Origin: Megamonas sp. UBA1796
Lineage (GTDB): Bacteria; Bacillota; Negativicutes; Selenomonadales; Selenomonadaceae
DNA: 64,000 bases
NCBI GenBank assembly: GCA_002319795.1
Contig: DCFU01000048.1
Coordinates: 62,001-126,000 of the forward strand
Reading direction: 5' to 3'
The position numbers were made by a program, and so were the translations under genes. Shown piece after piece: positions 25,423-33,983 of the stretch; the stretch's first letter is position 1, and the number at the start of each line of letters is the position of its first letter. The notes below the pieces were generated by a model that was not told where the DNA came from, searched no databases, and saw only the letters and a program-made list of their open reading frames with translations.

Positions 25423-26085
25423 ATGGATTATAAGATTGTAGCTGTGGATGAATATTATCGGTCGGGGGTATTCCGGCATTTTTCAGAGGATTGTCGTTGC
25501 TCTGTGTCGATTACCAGCCGGGTGGATGTAACGGAATTGGCGGATTGTTCAAAGCATAGGAATAAAAAATTTTATATTGATTTCTTATACATATTGTCTA
25601 AAACCATGAACGCACGTGAGGATTATCGGCTGAGTTATTTGCGCGATACGCAGCAGCTCGTAGTATATGACAAGATAAACCCAACACAATATATTTTTCA
25701 TGCGGATACAGAGACATGCACCCCGGTGTATACGGAATATCTGCCGGAGTATCAGAGCTTTTATGAGAATTGTGCAATCGATATTGAAAAGGCTAAACAG
25801 ACACGGGAATATAAACTTGATATGCTGCATCATGAAACTTGGTTTGATGCATCCTATATTTCGTGGCTTTCGTATGATGCACTCCATGTGGAGCTGCCAG
25901 ATGGATATTTGTATTTCATGCCAATTATTAATTGGGGCAGATATCGCGAGGAAAATGGACGACTCATGATGCCTGTTAGTGTACGTCTTAACCATGCTGC
26001 AGCCGATGGATATCTGCTCGCGCAGGTATTCGTGTTGTTGCAAAAGGAGATAGCCTGCTTTGTAAGAGACGAAAACGCAGGTTGA
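25423..26085 (+). CDS. Chloramphenicol acetyltransferase-like (CatA family) O-acetyltransferase
   Basis: A 220-residue protein with the CAT fold's hallmarks. The active-site segment VRLNHAAADGYLLAQVF keeps the catalytic His and the structural Asp of the canonical HHAVCDG motif. The preceding stretch (WFDASYISWLSYDALHVEL ... FMPIINWGRYREENGRLMMPV) aligns with the CAT trimer core, and the length matches type A CATs (213-220). Whether it acetylates chloramphenicol is unknown; many chromosomal CAT-like proteins do not confer resistance. It is monocistronic, between two terminators. Confidence 0.75.
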   Translation: MDYKIVAVDEYYRSGVFRHFSEDCRCSVSITSRVDVTELADCSKHRNKKFYIDFLYILSKTMNAREDYRLSYLRDTQQLVVYDKINPTQYIFHADTETCTPVYTEYLPEYQSFYENCAIDIEKAKQTREYKLDMLHHETWFDASYISWLSYDALHVELPDGYLYFMPIINWGRYREENGRLMMPVSVRLNHAAADGYLLAQVFVLLQKEIACFVRDENAG

Positions 26086-26113
26086 TTTAGACAAGCGGAG
26101 AAAAATACGATAT

Positions 26114-26154
26114 ATACTGGTGTCTGCAAGACAGGTGCAGAGCCAGTATTTTTG
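26114..26154 (+). terminator. Rho-independent terminator after the CAT-like gene
   Basis: The stem ATACTGG / CCAGTAT with inner pairing CTGCA/TGCAG is followed by TTTTT. Confidence 0.75.
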
Positions 26155-26278
26155 TTTGCACTATAAAATTGCGAATGGTATCGCCGCATCTTAACCGTGG
26201 AAAAATGCAGGATACCCTGCAAGATATAGCTTTTTAAGCAGGGCTGTTTTATAATACAGGAATGAAGGGGGAGTCTGG

Positions 26279-26719
26279 TTGAAGATAAAGGTTGAGTACG
26301 ATAAGCAATTATCGGAAACAGAGGTGGTGCTCCGCTGCAATAATATGAAAGATCCTGAAGTCAATGCATTGCTGGGATATTTGCAGCTTTATGATGGAAC
26401 AGTCATAGGCTACAAGGATGGTGAGGCACACAAGCTGTTCCTATATGAGGTATTTTACATTGACAGTGTCGATGAAAAGACTTTTCTATATCTGGATAAT
26501 GGTGTATACGAAACATCGAAAAAGCTTTATGAATGGGAAAGTGAGCTGATAGATACTCCTTTTGTGCGTATAAGTAAATCAACTATATTGAACACAGATA
26601 AGCTGCAATCGGTGCGGCCTACATTCAGCGGCAAGCTTGAGGCTGTGTTGGAGAATGGGGAGAAGCAAATCGTTAATCGTCATTATGTAGCGGGATTTCG
26701 CCAGAAATTTGGTATCTGA
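26279..26719 (+). CDS. LytTR-family DNA-binding regulator
   Basis: A 146-residue protein whose C-terminal two thirds is a LytTR beta-sheet DNA-binding domain (FLYEVFYIDSVDEKTFLYLDNGVYET, FVRISKSTILNTDKLQSV, NRHYVAGFRQKF). No receiver domain is fused, so it is not a classical response regulator. TTG 26279 is the start, with GAAGGGGGAG upstream and a TATAAT at 26250. It is followed by a DUF3021 membrane protein, the usual LytTR-DUF3021 pair, in which the membrane protein is thought to restrain the regulator. Confidence 0.85.
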   Translation: MKIKVEYDKQLSETEVVLRCNNMKDPEVNALLGYLQLYDGTVIGYKDGEAHKLFLYEVFYIDSVDEKTFLYLDNGVYETSKKLYEWESELIDTPFVRISKSTILNTDKLQSVRPTFSGKLEAVLENGEKQIVNRHYVAGFRQKFGI

Positions 26720-26816
26720 GTATTTGAAATTCTCAATAGGTAATTTGTTTAAAGATTGGTTTTGTAAATTGCCAAATATTTACGGAAAAAATTTCTCATA
26801 CGAGGGAGGGACGAAT

Positions 26817-27269
26817 ATGAAAAGAGGTTCTTTGAAAGGATGTTTGCTGGCAGACTGTGTATCTTTTACGGTTGCAGCACTTATCAGTTCGATTTTGGTA
26901 GTGGTGACACCAGATCGTATGTTTCATATGACACCTAATTATTATTTAGAATTGTTTGTCGTGACGACATTTGTAAATGTCCTTATGCTTCTTACGATGC
27001 GGCTGCCCATTGACTGTATGCCAGTGAATATGCTTATTGACCTTTTGGATGTCGCGGTTGGCGTATTAGGGCTTGGCGGCGGTATATTTCATTGGTTCGG
27101 GTGGCGACTTGGATATGTGGTAGAGGCTGTGACTCTTTTAACTGTTGTATATTTTGTCACGTATGGACTGATGATTTGGCAAAATCGAGAGCTGGCCCGT
27201 CAAATCAATAGGCATATCCTGCAATGTAAATGTGGAAAAAAGCACGCGGCGGAGAAACAGCAGCAATAA
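26817..27269 (+). CDS. DUF3021 membrane protein, LytTR partner
   Basis: A 150-residue integral membrane protein with four predicted helices (CLLADCVSFTVAALISSILVV, YYLELFVVTTFVNVLMLLTM, MLIDLLDVAVGVLGLGGG, VVEAVTLLTVVYFVTYGLMIW) and a basic, Cys-containing tail. The ATG at 26817 follows GGGAGGG. DUF3021 proteins are encoded next to stand-alone LytTR regulators and are presumed to control them. Signal unknown. Confidence 0.75.
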   Translation: MKRGSLKGCLLADCVSFTVAALISSILVVVTPDRMFHMTPNYYLELFVVTTFVNVLMLLTMRLPIDCMPVNMLIDLLDVAVGVLGLGGGIFHWFGWRLGYVVEAVTLLTVVYFVTYGLMIWQNRELARQINRHILQCKCGKKHAAEKQQQ

Positions 27270-27289
27270 ACAATCGGGGAGAGTATTTT

Positions 27290-28072
27290 ATGACAACTAT
27301 TTATTATTTATCAGCAACTGGAAATTCTTTACAGGCTGCGAAAAGAATACAGGAGACGCTTGAAGGGAATGGCAAAAATGTTCGGCTGCTTTCCATGCCC
27401 GAGGCTTTGCAAATGGGGGAAGTTCATCCGGAAGGAGATGTGGGCTTTGTCATGCCACTGCACTTTTTTGCGTTGCCTCTTTTGGCAGAAACATTTTTCC
27501 AAAAGCTGGATTTACAGCAGGCAGACTATACCTTTGCTGTCATGACCTGTGGCTGGCACTATATGAGCGATGCCTTCCACGAGCTGCGAAAGATATTTGC
27601 CGCGAAGGGCACGAGGCTTGGAGCAGCATTCTATATTGATACGATATCAATTTATTTGCCGCTGGGTGATGTGCCACCGAAGGAAAAGAAGCAGCGTTGC
27701 CTGCGCAAGGCAACGGCTCGGACCGAGGTTGTCGTAGAAAAAATCATGCAGCATAAGGCAGAACATGAAAACGAGTATCTCAATCTTTTGTCGCGGCTTA
27801 TCCACCATTATGTGCAAAAACATCGTGCTGAACTGGATAAGAACTTTCAAGCGGGGGAAGATTGCAATGGTTGTGGTCTGTGTGCAGCTGTATGTCCGGT
27901 AGAAAATATTACGCTGCCGAAGGGAAAGCCGATTTGGCAGCATCATTGTACGCAGTGTCTGGGATGTCTGCATGTTTGTCCACAAAAAACCATTGATATA
28001 GGGAAAAGCACAATAGGTTGCAGACGTTATCGTCATCCGGAGATTACAGTCAAGGAATTGCTGCGGCATTAA
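27290..28072 (+). CDS. EFR1-family ferredoxin with flavodoxin-like N-terminal domain
   Basis: A 260-residue protein. The N-terminal two thirds resembles flavodoxin (TIYYLSATGNSLQAAKRI, GFVMPLHFFALPLLAETFFQ). The C-terminus carries two 4Fe-4S motifs, CNGCGLCAAVCP and CTQCLGCLHVCP. Such EFR1 proteins are taken to be electron carriers in anaerobes. It lies 20 bases behind the DUF3021 gene, so LytTR, DUF3021 and EFR1 probably form one operon, suggesting redox output for the LytTR switch. Confidence 0.85.
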   Translation: MTTIYYLSATGNSLQAAKRIQETLEGNGKNVRLLSMPEALQMGEVHPEGDVGFVMPLHFFALPLLAETFFQKLDLQQADYTFAVMTCGWHYMSDAFHELRKIFAAKGTRLGAAFYIDTISIYLPLGDVPPKEKKQRCLRKATARTEVVVEKIMQHKAEHENEYLNLLSRLIHHYVQKHRAELDKNFQAGEDCNGCGLCAAVCPVENITLPKGKPIWQHHCTQCLGCLHVCPQKTIDIGKSTIGCRRYRHPEITVKELLRH

Positions 28073-28130
28073 AAATGCTTTTAAGCGTTATATACGTGAG
28101 TTCAAAAGCATATTATTAGGCCATAGAAAT

Positions 28131-28171
28131 ACTCGAGTGAATATTAGTCATTGACTAATATTCACTCGAGT
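28131..28171. promoter_or_regulatory. Perfect 41-bp palindrome, probable operator of the TetR-type regulator
   Basis: Two exact 20-bp arms (ACTCGAGTGAATATTAGTCA at 28131-28150 and its reverse complement at 28152-28171) flank a single T. The central TTAGTCA-T-TGACTAA resembles a TetR-family operator. The promoter -35 (TTGACT, 28151-28156) starts at the centre, so binding would occlude RNA polymerase. Confidence 0.85.
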
Positions 28172-28179
28172 GCTACACT
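28151..28179 (+). promoter_or_regulatory. Promoter of the TetR-MarR genes
   Basis: TTGACT (28151-28156) and TACACT (28174-28179) are 17 bases apart, with the right palindrome arm filling the spacer. A leader of about 135 bases precedes the TetR-type start codon. Confidence 0.65.
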
Positions 28180-28316
28180 GTTTTTGTGAGATTATTTTGT
28201 AGAGTAAATCTCAGAAAAGACAGGATGATTGTTTTGCGGATGAAGGCGTAGTACACAGGGCGTGCAGTTTGCAAATTCTGTTTAGAGGATTCAACAGGAT
28301 AGAGAGGAGAAGGTGC

Positions 28317-28904
28317 ATGGAAAGGATATCAAAACCGCCAGAGGTGCGTCGACAGGAGATTATTCATACTGCAATGCGCGTGTTTTATAAAAAAGGCTAT
28401 TATGCGTCCTCTATGGCGGATATTGCAAATGAAATGAAGGTTGTACCTGGACTTTGCTATCGGTACTTTAAATCGAAGCAGGAATTGTTTGACACGGCTA
28501 TGCAGCAATATATTGAAGAATGTGCGGCACCCTTTTTGTGCGTTTTCGAGGAACGAGGGTGTGATTTCAGAAAAAAATTGGAACGATTGGGAGATTTGTT
28601 TCAGAGTGAAGAGAAATACAGCCGTTATCATGAATTTTTTCATCGTCCGGGAAATGAAGCGTTGCATATTATGTTATCTGTACGCATGACGCAATATATC
28701 TTGCCCAGTTTGTGTGAAGATCTTAAATGGCAGTGCAGGATGGGTTATCTCAACATAGAACAACCGGAGCTTATGGCAAAATTCCTGCTGGGAGGGATCA
28801 TTGCTTTGTTGCAGGAACAGCCCGCAAATGCAGATTTGCGCTTACATTTTTTACAGCAGGCAGCAGAGCGACTGCTGTTGTGCGATGAGGAACTCTGCGT
28901 ATAG
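28317..28904 (+). CDS. TetR/AcrR-family transcriptional regulator
   Basis: A 195-residue regulator. The N-terminal HTH is clear (RRQEIIHTAMRVFYKKGYYASSMADIANEMKVVPGLCYRYFKSKQELF). The C-terminal ligand domain is not diagnostic. The ATG at 28317 follows GAGGAGAAGG; an upstream in-frame start exists at 28269 without a good site. It probably represses its own promoter through the 41-bp palindrome. No efflux or enzyme gene follows, only a MarR-type regulator, so its other targets lie elsewhere or in the EFR1 gene to the left. Confidence 0.88.
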   Translation: MERISKPPEVRRQEIIHTAMRVFYKKGYYASSMADIANEMKVVPGLCYRYFKSKQELFDTAMQQYIEECAAPFLCVFEERGCDFRKKLERLGDLFQSEEKYSRYHEFFHRPGNEALHIMLSVRMTQYILPSLCEDLKWQCRMGYLNIEQPELMAKFLLGGIIALLQEQPANADLRLHFLQQAAERLLLCDEELCV

Positions 28905-28961
28905 AAAAATAGAAAATGCTTTTGATGGGATATCAGTTGAAGAAAGCGGGGAGGTAATAGG

Positions 28962-29414
28962 ATGGATGCGAAGAAAAGAGATTTAGTAAGATTTTTATTT
29001 TTTTCCTCAAAACGTTTTTCAAATGGTATGCAAAAAATTTATCAACAGGTATTTGAGAATTGGAATATGTCGCCTTTCTTGATTTATATGCTTATGTTTA
29101 TACATCAGCATCACCATATCACGCTGCCGCAGCTTAGCCGGGAAATGTCGATGTCGTCAGATAGCTGTAAAAAATGCGTCAATCAATTGATCCTTCGGGG
29201 TATTTTGAAGCAAGAGGAGCAAGAGGGAGGCATGTGTCTGGTATTTGCTGAACAAGGAGAAGAGATTTGCGAAAAGCTCGATAAAGGTTTGGAAGAGCTT
29301 TATAAGAATTATGAAAGAACCCTTGGCCTGGAGTTTTCTGAACAACTGGCGTATGAACTTAGCGCGGCCAGTAATTTTTTGGAAGAAAGTCAGTTATACA
29401 AGCAAAGCGTATAA
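28962..29414 (+). CDS. MarR-like winged-helix regulator
   Basis: A 150-residue all-helical protein with a winged-helix core (ITLPQLSREMSMSSDSCKKCVNQLILRGILKQEEQEGG) and flanking dimerisation helices, as in MarR. A GGGGAGG site precedes the ATG by 8 bases. Two cysteines in the DNA-recognition helix region (SSDSCKKC) could allow redox sensing, but this is speculation. Probably co-transcribed with the TetR-type gene, 57 bases apart. Confidence 0.7.
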   Translation: MDAKKRDLVRFLFFSSKRFSNGMQKIYQQVFENWNMSPFLIYMLMFIHQHHHITLPQLSREMSMSSDSCKKCVNQLILRGILKQEEQEGGMCLVFAEQGEEICEKLDKGLEELYKNYERTLGLEFSEQLAYELSAASNFLEESQLYKQSV

Positions 29415-29469
29415 AGCATATGAAGCCCTCATAAGGCCAGAACAAACCATGCTTCTAATAGTGATCACT

Positions 29470-29505
29470 GCCTCAGTTGTCAATCTGACAATTGAGGCTT
29501 TTATA
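29470..29505 (+). terminator. Rho-independent terminator after the MarR-like gene
   Basis: The stem GCCTCAGTTGTCA / TGACAATTGAGGC around ATC has one G-U pair and is followed by TTTTATAT. Confidence 0.8.
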
Positions 29506-29589
29506 TATATTAACTACCGGCTCTGCTTGCTGTGCAAAAAATATTTGCTTGTGTTCACAAAATAGATCAGCAGTTACATCGAATGCTTT

Positions 29590-30085
29590 TTATTCGTCGG
29601 CTGTAGGCACGTTTTCATAGTAAAAACATTTTGAATCCTGTTCGGGGTGTACAAAAATGCTTCATTTTAAATATTGGTTTATATATGCCTATGCTTTGAT
29701 CTGCTATTGCCAGGCTTCTTTTTTTATGTAAAATCAGGTTTACCTGTACCCACCATCCTAAGCATATCGTCCCAATGGAGAGAAAGGATATTTGTCAGTA
29801 TGGGGATGTTGTTAAATTATTCCTTGTTCTATAGTTCGTAATAGCATTCCGTTTCTTCAGAGAGGCACTTTCAATAGCAGCCATATATTGATTGAATTCG
29901 TATTTAGAAAGACAGAATAATCCCAAATTGTTGTGCTTGTATCAAGGAGTATAAGTTATGGTCCCTTTGGTCTGAAATCTTGATTTTCCGGGACATTTTG
30001 CCAATGGGCATATGGAAAATACCATATATACGGCCCTTTGTTAAATGCAAAAAAGTTTGTAATAAGATAGAGCCTGTTTGCAGGT
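29590..30085 (-). pseudogene. Decayed minus-strand coding sequence, family not assigned
   Basis: No open gene exists here, but reading the minus strand from 30,085 downwards gives protein-like pieces in changing frames. First comes GPYIWYFPYAHWQNVPENQD (about 30,035-29,965). Next come DHNLYSLIQAQQFG (about 29,974-29,930), then LSKYEFNQYMAAIESASLKK and NAITNYRTRNN (about 29,930-29,820), and then ILSLHWDDMLRMVGTGKPDF ending in a stop at 29,724. A last piece, FVHPEQDSKCFYYENVPTADE, ends at a stop at 29,590. The pieces follow one another in order, as expected of a gene with several frameshifts. I do not recognise the family; the HWDDMLR piece faintly recalls Tn3-type transposases. Confidence 0.35.
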
Positions 30086-30119
30086 GAGTTTCACAAAAAT
30101 TATGGAAGAACTGTGGTTA

Positions 30120-30156
30120 GACGGCATGCGAATACATGCCGTCCCTGCTTTTTTAT
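30120..30156 (+). terminator. Hairpin-T-run terminator in the gene-free region
   Basis: GACGGCATG (30120-30128) pairs with CATGCCGTC (30135-30143), then CCTGC and six T residues. With no intact plus-strand gene before it, it may be a relic of a lost gene or the end of a small RNA. Confidence 0.65.
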
Positions 30157-30541
30157 CGTTGGCATCTTTTAGGAAAAAAAGTCTGTTGTATGATGAAAAA
30201 AATACGTTGTATAATAAATAGCATATACTGAATAAGTTATTTTAACAAAAACGTTATTGGAGGAGAGTGGATATACAGATCCAGGAGATGTTTGCAGCGA
30301 GATTCTTTTATAATAAATCGCTTGATTCTATGAGGTACAGAAAATCAGGCATTTCATTATAAGAAACTTTTACTTCGTAACTTTATGAACATTCTGCGTA
30401 TTCTTTGATGATTTTTTAATTGCTGTTTCCTGGCTTCAGCTTGTGCAGTGTATATACAATAGGTATAGTTGATTTTTATTCAATAGGGTAAGATTTTGAT
30501 ATATGTTTTTGAGATGCCGCCAGGGAAGAGGGGGATGTGTT
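30157..30541. other. Gene-free leader before the DUF342 gene
   Basis: This AT-rich stretch of about 385 bases holds a promoter candidate (TTGTAT 30186-30191, 18 bases, TATAAT 30210-30215). A GGAGGAG site near 30,260 is followed by a possible 31-codon GTG-started frame, which may be a gene remnant. Nothing else is clear. Confidence 0.4.
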
Positions 30542-32212
30542 ATGGAAGACGAAAAAATGATTCCCCATGTTGGTGGACAAGAAGCCGGATATTTGTTTGA
30601 ATTTAAACCCGATGGTGTTTTTTTGACGGTGTATCCTTCCGATGGAAGCGTACCGGCTGTACTTTCTGATATGTGCGAGGCTTTAAAAAAGTATGGAGTT
30701 ATTGATTATGATATAGAGATTTTGGTGCATACTCTGCGTGAAGCCGCGGGAAAGTCCCAGAAATTAGCTGATCATTTTGAAGTTCCCTTTGATTGCCCAG
30801 GTGAGGAGGAGACTCTGGAGAAGCAAGATGAAAAGCCTGCAAAAGAAAAGGAGGAATACGCAAAATTTACGATTGAAATCACTAAAGACCGTATGAAATC
30901 AATCGTACATATTGATTATGAAACGGGAAAATTAAAACCCGGCATGGATATGATTATGGAAGCCCTGCAAAGTAAAAATGTGATTTTTGGTATTGATTCG
31001 CAGGCCGTAGAAGCAGGGCTTGAGGATGGGGTCGAGAAGTTTACAGCAGCACAGGGGATACCAGCTATAAGTGGTATGGATGCGCATATTGACCGCAAAT
31101 TCAATTTGAGTATAAGAGGAAAGCCTGTGCTTGATAAGGATGATCAGGCTGACTATAAAAATTTGAATCTTGTTGTTTTGGTGAAAAAGGGAGACCTTTT
31201 GGCAGAAAGGATTTTGCAAACGGCGGGTACTTCGGGGAGAAATGTTTTTGGTGATGAGGTTATGGCACGTCATGGCAAGCCCATACCGCTTCCAAATGGG
31301 AAAAATACTGTTGTGAAGGATGAAAACAGTATTTTGGCAGATATTGATGGACAAATTGTCGATACAGGCGGTAAGATCAGTGTAGATCCCATATTGTCCA
31401 TTTCGGGAGATGTGGGAGTTTCTACAGGTAATATAGATTTTATAGGTGCCGTTCATGTCAGCGACAATGTAGAGGAAGGATTTGCCATCAAGGCTACCGG
31501 GGATATCGAAATCAAGGGCGTGGTGAGCGGCGCGACCATCGAAGGACAGAATGTCTTCATATCCGGCGGTATCCAAGGGATGCATCGGGGTAAGATTGTT
31601 GCGCATGGAGATTTGCGTGCAACTTTTGCTGAAAATGCTGATATCCAGGCGGATGGAACCATTTATATCATGGGTGTATCTCTGCATTCCCGGTTGCGAG
31701 CCGGCAAAAAACTTATTGTGGACGGTAAGCGTGGACAGGTCATAGGAGGAGCATTGGCAGCAGGCGAAGAGATACGGGCAAAAATTATAGGCAATTTTAT
31801 GAATGTGTCCACACGGTTATCGGTAGGTACGAATCCGATGCTGGAAAAAAAGTATCAGGATACATGCAAAGAATATGCAGACTGCAAGAAACGCTTGCTG
31901 CAATTGACCAAGACCCTGAATACGCTGGGGAAAATCGATATGAGCAAGCTCCCGCCTGAACGTCTAAGACAAATTCGTTCACTGAAAATGTCACAATTCC
32001 CTTTAGCGGGCCTGGCAGAACGTGATGAGAAAATCATACATACTTTAGAGACTGAGATGCAAAATATTAAAAAGGGCAAGATCCGTGTTTTCGATACGAT
32101 ATTTCCCGGGGTGAAGATGAAAGTCAATTCTGCGATGAAGAATATTCAAACAGAACAGAAGCGCTGTACTTTTTATGTTGATGAGGATGTTGTAAGGACA
32201 GGTCCTTATTGA
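30542..32212 (+). CDS. FapA/DUF342 family protein
   Basis: A 556-residue protein of the DUF342 (FapA) family. The N-terminal part is variable with an acidic/lysine-rich linker (EEETLEKQDEKPAKEKEE near residue 90). The middle holds the characteristic GRNVFGDEVMARHGKPIPLPNGKN and repeated turns of a beta-helix rich in Gly and Val (SISGDVGVSTGNIDF, IKATGDIEIKGVVSGA, VFISGGIQG, GKIVAHGDL). A coiled coil follows (about 430-530). The family is widespread in Clostridia and Negativicutes and is linked to polymer, cell-surface or signalling roles without settled function. The ATG at 30542 follows GAGGGGG. It stands alone. Confidence 0.85.
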   Translation: MEDEKMIPHVGGQEAGYLFEFKPDGVFLTVYPSDGSVPAVLSDMCEALKKYGVIDYDIEILVHTLREAAGKSQKLADHFEVPFDCPGEEETLEKQDEKPAKEKEEYAKFTIEITKDRMKSIVHIDYETGKLKPGMDMIMEALQSKNVIFGIDSQAVEAGLEDGVEKFTAAQGIPAISGMDAHIDRKFNLSIRGKPVLDKDDQADYKNLNLVVLVKKGDLLAERILQTAGTSGRNVFGDEVMARHGKPIPLPNGKNTVVKDENSILADIDGQIVDTGGKISVDPILSISGDVGVSTGNIDFIGAVHVSDNVEEGFAIKATGDIEIKGVVSGATIEGQNVFISGGIQGMHRGKIVAHGDLRATFAENADIQADGTIYIMGVSLHSRLRAGKKLIVDGKRGQVIGGALAAGEEIRAKIIGNFMNVSTRLSVGTNPMLEKKYQDTCKEYADCKKRLLQLTKTLNTLGKIDMSKLPPERLRQIRSLKMSQFPLAGLAERDEKIIHTLETEMQNIKKGKIRVFDTIFPGVKMKVNSAMKNIQTEQKRCTFYVDEDVVRTGPY

Positions 32213-32304
32213 TTGTTTTACCTGAAGGAAAGACGGCGATGGCAACACAATCTGGTGCATGCTCACACGGTCAGATGATTCAAAGCCTGAGAGCTCTGTT
32301 TTTA

Positions 32305-32350
32305 CAAAAAGACTGCCGCACGTTTTTTCTAACGTGCGGCAGTCTCATTT
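32305..32350. terminator. Bidirectional terminator between convergent genes
   Basis: The 14-bp stem at 32311-32324 and 32331-32344 (GACTGCCGCACGTT and complement) has A-rich sequence on its left and T-rich sequence on its right. It serves the DUF342 gene (+) and pncB (-). Confidence 0.88.
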
Positions 32351-32357
32351 TACGAAT

Positions 32358-33809
32358 CTATTCGTTTCTCGATTCATGCAGCAGATTCATTTTCATCTCA
32401 TAATACCTGGGGCTCATATCAAGGTAATGTACATGTGGATTTTCGAAGCGCTGCTCTTCCTTCCAGATTTCTGTGGACAGTTGCTTTTGTACATAATGAC
32501 GTATCTCATCAAGCTGTGGCAGAGGTTTTATGCGTTTTCCATTTTTTATTACTTGCTGCTGGAGTGATTCTACACGACAGTGGCTGAAGTAACGATTTTT
32601 CCAAGGCTTTTCCGGGTCTACATAACGGTAGGCATTGGTCATATCGACAGCTTCATCCGCCTGTGTGAGCAGGTCGGCTATGGCATGTCCTTCTTCATCA
32701 TAGATACGGTATACATTTTTTAAACCAGGGTTAGTGATTTTTTCGACGGTTTCCGATACTTTGATTTTAGGATGGAATATGCCTTGCTTTTCGACAGCGG
32801 CAATTTTATAAACTGCACCAAAGACCGGGTCACTTTTGGCAGTGATGAGTCGTTCGCCTACGCCAAAACCATCAATACAGGCTTTCTGATTCAGCAGAGA
32901 GGTAATCGTATATTCATCCAGACTGTTGGATACAAAAATTTTGCAATCTTGCAGGTTCGCATCATCAAGCATTTTACGCACTCTTTTCGACAGATAGGCC
33001 AGGTCCCCGGAATCGAGCCGGATGCCCTTGAGGCGTTTTCCCATGGGAGCAAGAACCTCCCGAGCTATACGGATGGCATTGGGAATACCGGAGTGCAGTA
33101 CATCATAGGTATCGACCAGCAGAAGGGCAGCATCCGGATAAATTTCGGCGTAATGCCGGAAGGATTCATATTCATTGTCAAAATACATCACCCAGCTGTG
33201 TGCCATGGTGCCGCTTACCGGAATGCCGAATTGCTTTCCGGCAAGAACTGTAGCAGTGCTTCCTGCACCGCCAATGTAGGCAGCTCTTGCACCATAGACA
33301 GCTGCATCCATATTGTGGGCCCGTCGGGCGCCGAAATCCGATACACCGCGTCCGGCTGCGGCACAAACGATACGTCTTGCTTTTGTGGCAATGAGGGACT
33401 GGTGGTTTACCTGCGCCAGAATGGCAGTTTCAACCAATTGGGCATCAATAATAGGAGCAACCACTGTGATGATTGGCTCGTTCGGATACATGATGGTACC
33501 CTCAGGAAAAGCGTAAACATCACCTTGAAAGCGGAAATCCTTCAGGTAATTCAGAAAATCTTCCTTAAAAAGATGTAAAGAACGAAAATATTCAATATCT
33601 TCCAGATCAAAATGCAAATTCTCGATGTACTCAACGACCTGCTCGAGGCCGGCAAAAATAGAAAAACCGCCCTCATCCGGATTTTCACGGTAAAACACAT
33701 CGAATACGACTCGCTGTGGTAAATTCTGGACATCAAAATAGCCATTCGCCATAGTCATTTCGTATAAATCCATCATCATGCTGATATTGCGTTTATCAAA
33801 TTGTGTCAC
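32358..33809 (-). CDS. pncB: Nicotinate phosphoribosyltransferase
   Basis: A 483-residue enzyme that makes nicotinate mononucleotide from nicotinate and PRPP in NAD salvage. Typical segments are SMMMDLYEMTMANGYF, VVFDVFYRENPDEGGFSIFAGLEQ, the active-site region DFGARRAHNMDAAVYGARAAYIGGAGSTATVLAG, GTMAHSWVM and GIRLDSGDLAYLSK. The length is that of the Firmicute form. An AGGAGG site precedes the ATG. It is monocistronic, divergent from the flavodoxin gene across 174 bases. Confidence 0.93.
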   Translation of the reverse strand: MTQFDKRNISMMMDLYEMTMANGYFDVQNLPQRVVFDVFYRENPDEGGFSIFAGLEQVVEYIENLHFDLEDIEYFRSLHLFKEDFLNYLKDFRFQGDVYAFPEGTIMYPNEPIITVVAPIIDAQLVETAILAQVNHQSLIATKARRIVCAAAGRGVSDFGARRAHNMDAAVYGARAAYIGGAGSTATVLAGKQFGIPVSGTMAHSWVMYFDNEYESFRHYAEIYPDAALLLVDTYDVLHSGIPNAIRIAREVLAPMGKRLKGIRLDSGDLAYLSKRVRKMLDDANLQDCKIFVSNSLDEYTITSLLNQKACIDGFGVGERLITAKSDPVFGAVYKIAAVEKQGIFHPKIKVSETVEKITNPGLKNVYRIYDEEGHAIADLLTQADEAVDMTNAYRYVDPEKPWKNRYFSHCRVESLQQQVIKNGKRIKPLPQLDEIRHYVQKQLSTEIWKEEQRFENPHVHYLDMSPRYYEMKMNLLHESRNE

Positions 33810-33983
33810 AGGTGATTCCTCCTAGAGTGCTGTATTAAAACCATATTACCCTTACCTGCCATTTTTTGCAAGCAATAAATCATGCGGTTTTGCAAGATCA
33901 GCGGGATGGTAACATCCGTTACAGTTCCGTTGCCGGGATTTATGATAAAATAAGAAATTAGATTTGGAAGGAGAGATGCAGAT

